In this document: piece by piece, positions 60,701 to 64,000 of the stretch
Numbering within the stretch: the stretch's first letter is position 1
Layout: each line of letters opens with the position of its first letter
From: Ananas comosus
Lineage: Eukaryota; Streptophyta; Magnoliopsida; Poales; Bromeliaceae
Assembly (NCBI RefSeq): GCF_001540865.1
Contig: NC_033632.1
Location: forward strand, 10,350,334-10,414,333
Length of the DNA stretch: 64,000 nt
Direction: 5' to 3'
Notes under the pieces: model-generated
Databases searched by the model: none
What the model saw: only the letters and a program-made list of their open reading frames with translations
Told to the model about the DNA's origin: nothing
Program-made: the position numbers and the translations under genes

Positions 60701-61741
60701 TAAATTTTTAAAGTTAATTATTTAAAAATTAATTTATAAAATTAAATGGTCAGTATACATTCTTTTTTTTTTTATAACAACATTTTATTTTTATATAAAA
60801 TATAGTTGAGGGTTGAGAGAGAGAACTAGATGGGGACTTGGACTAGAATTTGTAGCTGACATTGGCTCAAATGAGTTGGTTTGCAGTAAGGCGTTTGGAT
60901 TGATGAATCTGTAGGTCCAACGTAAGTCAAGTGTAGTAGTATTTGAATTTTCCTAAAGTGTGATTATTTTTTTATTATCTGTTTTGACGTAACTAATACA
61001 GTCTGAAAGTTAAATTTAATTATTTCTTCTGTTTATTTTGATGTAACTTGGTGCTGGTAAAATTAGTTTTTTGAGTTCCGTTGTTTGTTTTGATGTAAGT
61101 AAGTGGATCCCATTATCTCCTAAATATAGTAGTAAATTTATCACTATAAAATTTAATCTATTATATAATTAAATTTTTTATTATTATTTAAAGATAATCC
61201 TAATTTATTATAAATAAAGTAATTCTAACCCCTTATAAAGGAAGTAGAGTTTAAGTTTTACTATTTAATAAATTTTTTAGAGGAGGTTGAGTGTGGTGGA
61301 AGTAGAGTTCGGCACTTTAGAGGAGCAAATCGAAAGTAGGTGAAGTGGAGGTCTAATGTAACTCGAGTTATATTATATTTTTCACTTACATCAAAACAAA
61401 TAAAGGAAGTGATGGAACTTGAGTTCCATCATTCCATTTACACCAAAACAAACGGAAGCGCTGGATTGATGTAACTTTAATACAGTTGAAAGTCAAGGAA
61501 ACACTTTTTGGATTTAAAATAATTTTATATATAAAATATAATGGTACTATACTTTTTAACTCAATTATAGTATTTGGGACGGTGGTTGGGTCCAATAAGT
61601 TAAAAGGGTTAAATATGCTAAAACTAAAGTAATTCTAAGATTGGTAATTTTTTTGTTAAGTGGGGCATTATAATCAAGTTTGGTGAGACTTGGGAGCAAC
61701 AATAGTAGCCATGCCACCAATTCTAAATATATTCTACGAAG
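60701..61741. other. AT-rich intergenic DNA
   Basis: Only frames below 70 codons. Repeated TTTGATGTAAST...motifs near 60984, 61038 and 61090, and inverted equivalents near 61386 and 61440 (ACATCAAAACAAA), suggest a foldback MITE of about 500 bp, not further resolved. Confidence 0.4.
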
Positions 61742-62690
61742 GTAAATTACACTTTTGGTCCTCAAACTTTGCACCGCGTGAAGCTTTGATTTTTAAATTT
61801 TAATTTGTTACAGTATTTTCAAATGACCTCCTTCCCATGCAATTAATTATAAAAAGATGTAAAAGTATTGCACCATTAAAAAGTATGTTGTGCTGTTTGA
61901 TCATACGGGCTGTACTATTTAATAGAATTTTACACTATTTTATAGTTTATTGCATTTGTTGAATAGTGTAATATAATATATTTTCTAATTATGTAACAAC
62001 TTGTTAAAAGTTGTAATATAGTTTAAATGATGCAGTATTTTTATTATTTTTAATAGATAACAAATAAAGAAGTAAGAAAAAAAAAACGACTAAGGAAAAG
62101 AAAAAAAAAAAAGAATATTTTTATTTTTATTTTATAATTTGTTGCTCTTATTCGTCTCTCTTCTTCCTCTCTCTCTTTCCTCTTCTGCCCACCTCGGCGT
62201 GGTGGTCGACAGTAAGGTTAAGGGAACAATGATGGTAGTTCACGGTTTGGATGAGAAGGAGCGGGAGGTTGGCGTTGGAGGCAATGCAGGTGAGCTCAAG
62301 GTCTCATTCTCCTCTGAATTACTCTTGGGATACCTCACAATTCAGATGGTAGAAAAGACGAGGGATGGTGGAGAATCCTAATCTTCCGACAAAAACCCTA
62401 AACTCTTCTATGTAGCAATGGCGGAAAAGAAGTTTGACTTCTTGCCTCTAATAAACCATATCGTCAACTTCCGTCATTTTCCGTCAAGCTCCGTTAATCA
62501 AAAACTAATAAAAGGGATAATATGAATAGAATATTAGAGTTTAGAATGCTAGATGTCTATTTTAAGAGTTTGAGGGATAAAATAATTCTCTGCCAAAAGT
62601 TTAGAGGGTAACAGTGCAATTTACTCTAAAAAGTTTGAATTAGAAATTATAATAAATTAAACTTTGAGAATTAAAGTGTCATGCAATCCT
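61742..62690. repeat. Element with 'TTTGGTCCTCAAA' ends and a small GC-rich cargo
   Basis: The left GTAAATTACACTTTTGGTCC and right AGGGTAACAGTGCAATTTAC segments pair, as do TTTAATTTGTTA and TAATAAATTAAACTTTGA. Inside, an 80-codon frame at 62139-62381 reads LLLFVSLLPLSLSSSAHLGV at its start, which resembles a signal peptide, but no family is recognised and it is likely chance. Confidence 0.45.
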
Positions 62691-63775
62691 AAAACTATCA
62701 GTTTAAATCTCTTTAAACTGGTAGACTTTTTAACTCTTTAAAACTACCAACATCCCAGTTCTTTCCCTTCTACCTAAGAACATAGCAATCCGAGTACTAA
62801 TCACACACACCAACCCTTATTTTCTGTAAATTTCAGTTTTGGTTCCCAAACTTTGTGGCTTATGATATTTGGTCCTCAAATTTTAATTTATTATAATTTT
62901 TTGCTCAATTTTTTAAAATTATTACAACTAAATTTTAGTTGTCCAATTTAATTTTCTGGATGTTGATATTTCGCTAATCGATGTGATAGTAACGTGACAT
63001 TTTGGTAATTGACAGTTCATCAATTACGGCACCACAGCATCATCACTATATTAACAATATATTATTATTTATCCAATTAAATTGGACTATAAGGCTTAAT
63101 TGTAATAATTTTAAAAGTTTGAGCAAAAAATTATAATAAATTAAAATTTGAGGATCAAAATATCTCGCGCCTCAAACTTAAAAGTATTCTACAACACAAA
63201 AAGTAAATAGTTATACAAAACACATCTTTCAAAAACATACGTTCTAAACTGTAACACTCTGGCTCTCAAGTGCAGCACTCTGAGCGCGAATATTATGGAC
63301 CTTCTCGATGAAGGCGGACGCTTTTTGGTTGACATCGCGGTCGTAGAAGTAGTCGTCATCGACGCCCGGTCGCACCCTTCGCGGCGCACGCCGCGACGCC
63401 TCCTCGCCGTCGTCCCTGGCTGGTCTGCTGGAAGACTTCAAACAGGAATAGAAACAACCCATTTGAACTCTCTTTTGTGTTTCAGAATGGTGAACTTGAG
63501 TTGGTTTTACTTCTGAGGGACAGGTCTATAGTCCTCTCCTTCAAATTTATAGGACGAGTTAGAAAACTTAGAAGGGAGTGAGAAGCACGGTTTGGTTCAA
63601 AACGGTTCGGTTGGACGGTGGAGATTGGCCGGTTTGATGCGTAAATTGAGGCACTGTGATGGTCAATCAAACCGTCCAAAATGCCGCAGATACATAGATT
63701 CCCAGATTCTGCAGCGCGTCCTCTTCTTTTCTAAACGTTGACCGCGGGTCAGAGTGTTCAAACGGTTAGGTATAA
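62690..63775. repeat. Duplicated unit 4 of the MGCF gene array
   Basis: Nearly identical to unit 3 from CTTTTTAACTCTTTAAAACT on (62729 here, 56249 there) through the 340-bp block and the gene. It ends near AAACGGTTAGGTATAATAAG. Confidence 0.8.
63244..63462 (-). CDS. MGCF microprotein gene 4 (72 residues, Cys5 to Tyr)
   Basis: Reads MGCFYSCLKSSSRPARDDG, so the second of the three anchor cysteines is Tyr. Gly2, Cys3 and Cys7 remain, so myristoylation and one or two acylations are still possible. The core has two unusual changes, VDDDYFYDRDVNQKASAFIE, against DRNVDQKAS in the other copies. It ends SVTV with TAG. TATA box at 63551-63542 and the leader match the sister copies. The open frame is intact but the changes at otherwise fixed positions may mean relaxed selection. 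Function unknown. Confidence 0.7.
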   Translation of the reverse strand: MGCFYSCLKSSSRPARDDGEEASRRAPRRVRPGVDDDYFYDRDVNQKASAFIEKVHNIRAQSAALESQSVTV

Positions 63776-63795
63776 TAAGAACTGTCTATTTTAAG

Positions 63796-64000
63796 GGCTC
63801 GTTTGGTTCATCCATTTTGGGTATGGAATGGAAATCGGTTTGATCAAATTCGGTTAATTTTGTTTGGTTCGCATGAATCGATTTGGGATTCCTATTCCGG
63901 ACTGGAATGGGAATGATCCATTAGCCTTCAACTTGATTCCGGTCTTCTAGACCGGATTGAGATTTTATTCCGGAAGCCCACTAAGTCCTCGAAGGCCATG
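63796..64000. mobile_element. Left end of a TIR element running off the window
   Basis: GGGCTCGTTTGGTTCATCC after a TTAA is a common start of Harbinger-type plant elements. The following sequence (GGAATGGAAATCGG, GGGATTCCTATTCCGG) is repetitive in the same style. The right end is outside. Confidence 0.5.

Noticed and set aside
59642..60725. 294-, 252- and 235-codon frames in the Helitron
   Set aside because: They translate (GA)n, (CT)n and poly-A tracts and GC-rich low-complexity DNA; no motif and mutually overlapping on both strands.
62139..62381. 80-codon frame with a signal-peptide-like start
   Set aside because: Sits inside a repeat element, no family recognised, and the hydrophobic start comes from a CT-rich tract.

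Overview
This is nuclear DNA of a flowering plant. It has introns with plant-type splice sites, a plant mitochondrial ATP synthase gamma gene, a plant cysteine oxidase gene, and many plant transposon families in AT-rich intergenic DNA. The repeat mix (Au-like SINEs, PIF/Harbinger, Helitrons, Tekay/Del-like long LTRs, foldback MITEs in TA tracts) fits a monocot. Pineapple-like DNA is my guess, at low confidence. There are few real genes and no recognisable tRNA, rRNA or CRISPR. | Layout. 1-2.2 kb: first three coding exons of ATP synthase gamma, minus strand, running off the left edge. 2.2-13.5 kb: intergenic DNA with a 1-kb imperfect inverted repeat, foldback MITEs and a Helitron-like element. 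13.56-20.77 kb: two nested solo LTRs, each with a perfect 5-bp target-site duplication (TSD). 20.93-33.75 kb: a PIF/Harbinger transposon with remnants of both its genes. Its transposase gene is split by a Ty1/copia element, which in turn holds a solo gypsy LTR and a 457-bp TRIM element; a Helitron lies near its right end. 35.7-41.6 kb: an intact-looking five-exon plant cysteine oxidase (PCO) gene, plus strand. 43-47 kb: possible exons of an unrecognised gene, split by a hAT-like element stuffed with MITEs and an LTR fragment that abuts an N. 46.7-63.8 kb: four tandem or dispersed copies of a unit, each carrying one short minus-strand gene for a 72- to 86-residue protein starting MGCFCSC or MGCFYSC. 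| The PCO enzyme would oxidise N-terminal cysteine of group VII ERF factors and so act as an oxygen sensor. ATP synthase gamma is the rotor shaft of mitochondrial ATP synthase. The two are unrelated neighbours. The MGCF family is the most interesting part: predicted N-myristoylated and S-acylated microproteins with a conserved acidic/aromatic centre and a C-terminal helix-like motif, amplified together with a conserved TATA box and flanks, with one copy that has lost its stop codon and one that has lost an acylation cysteine.
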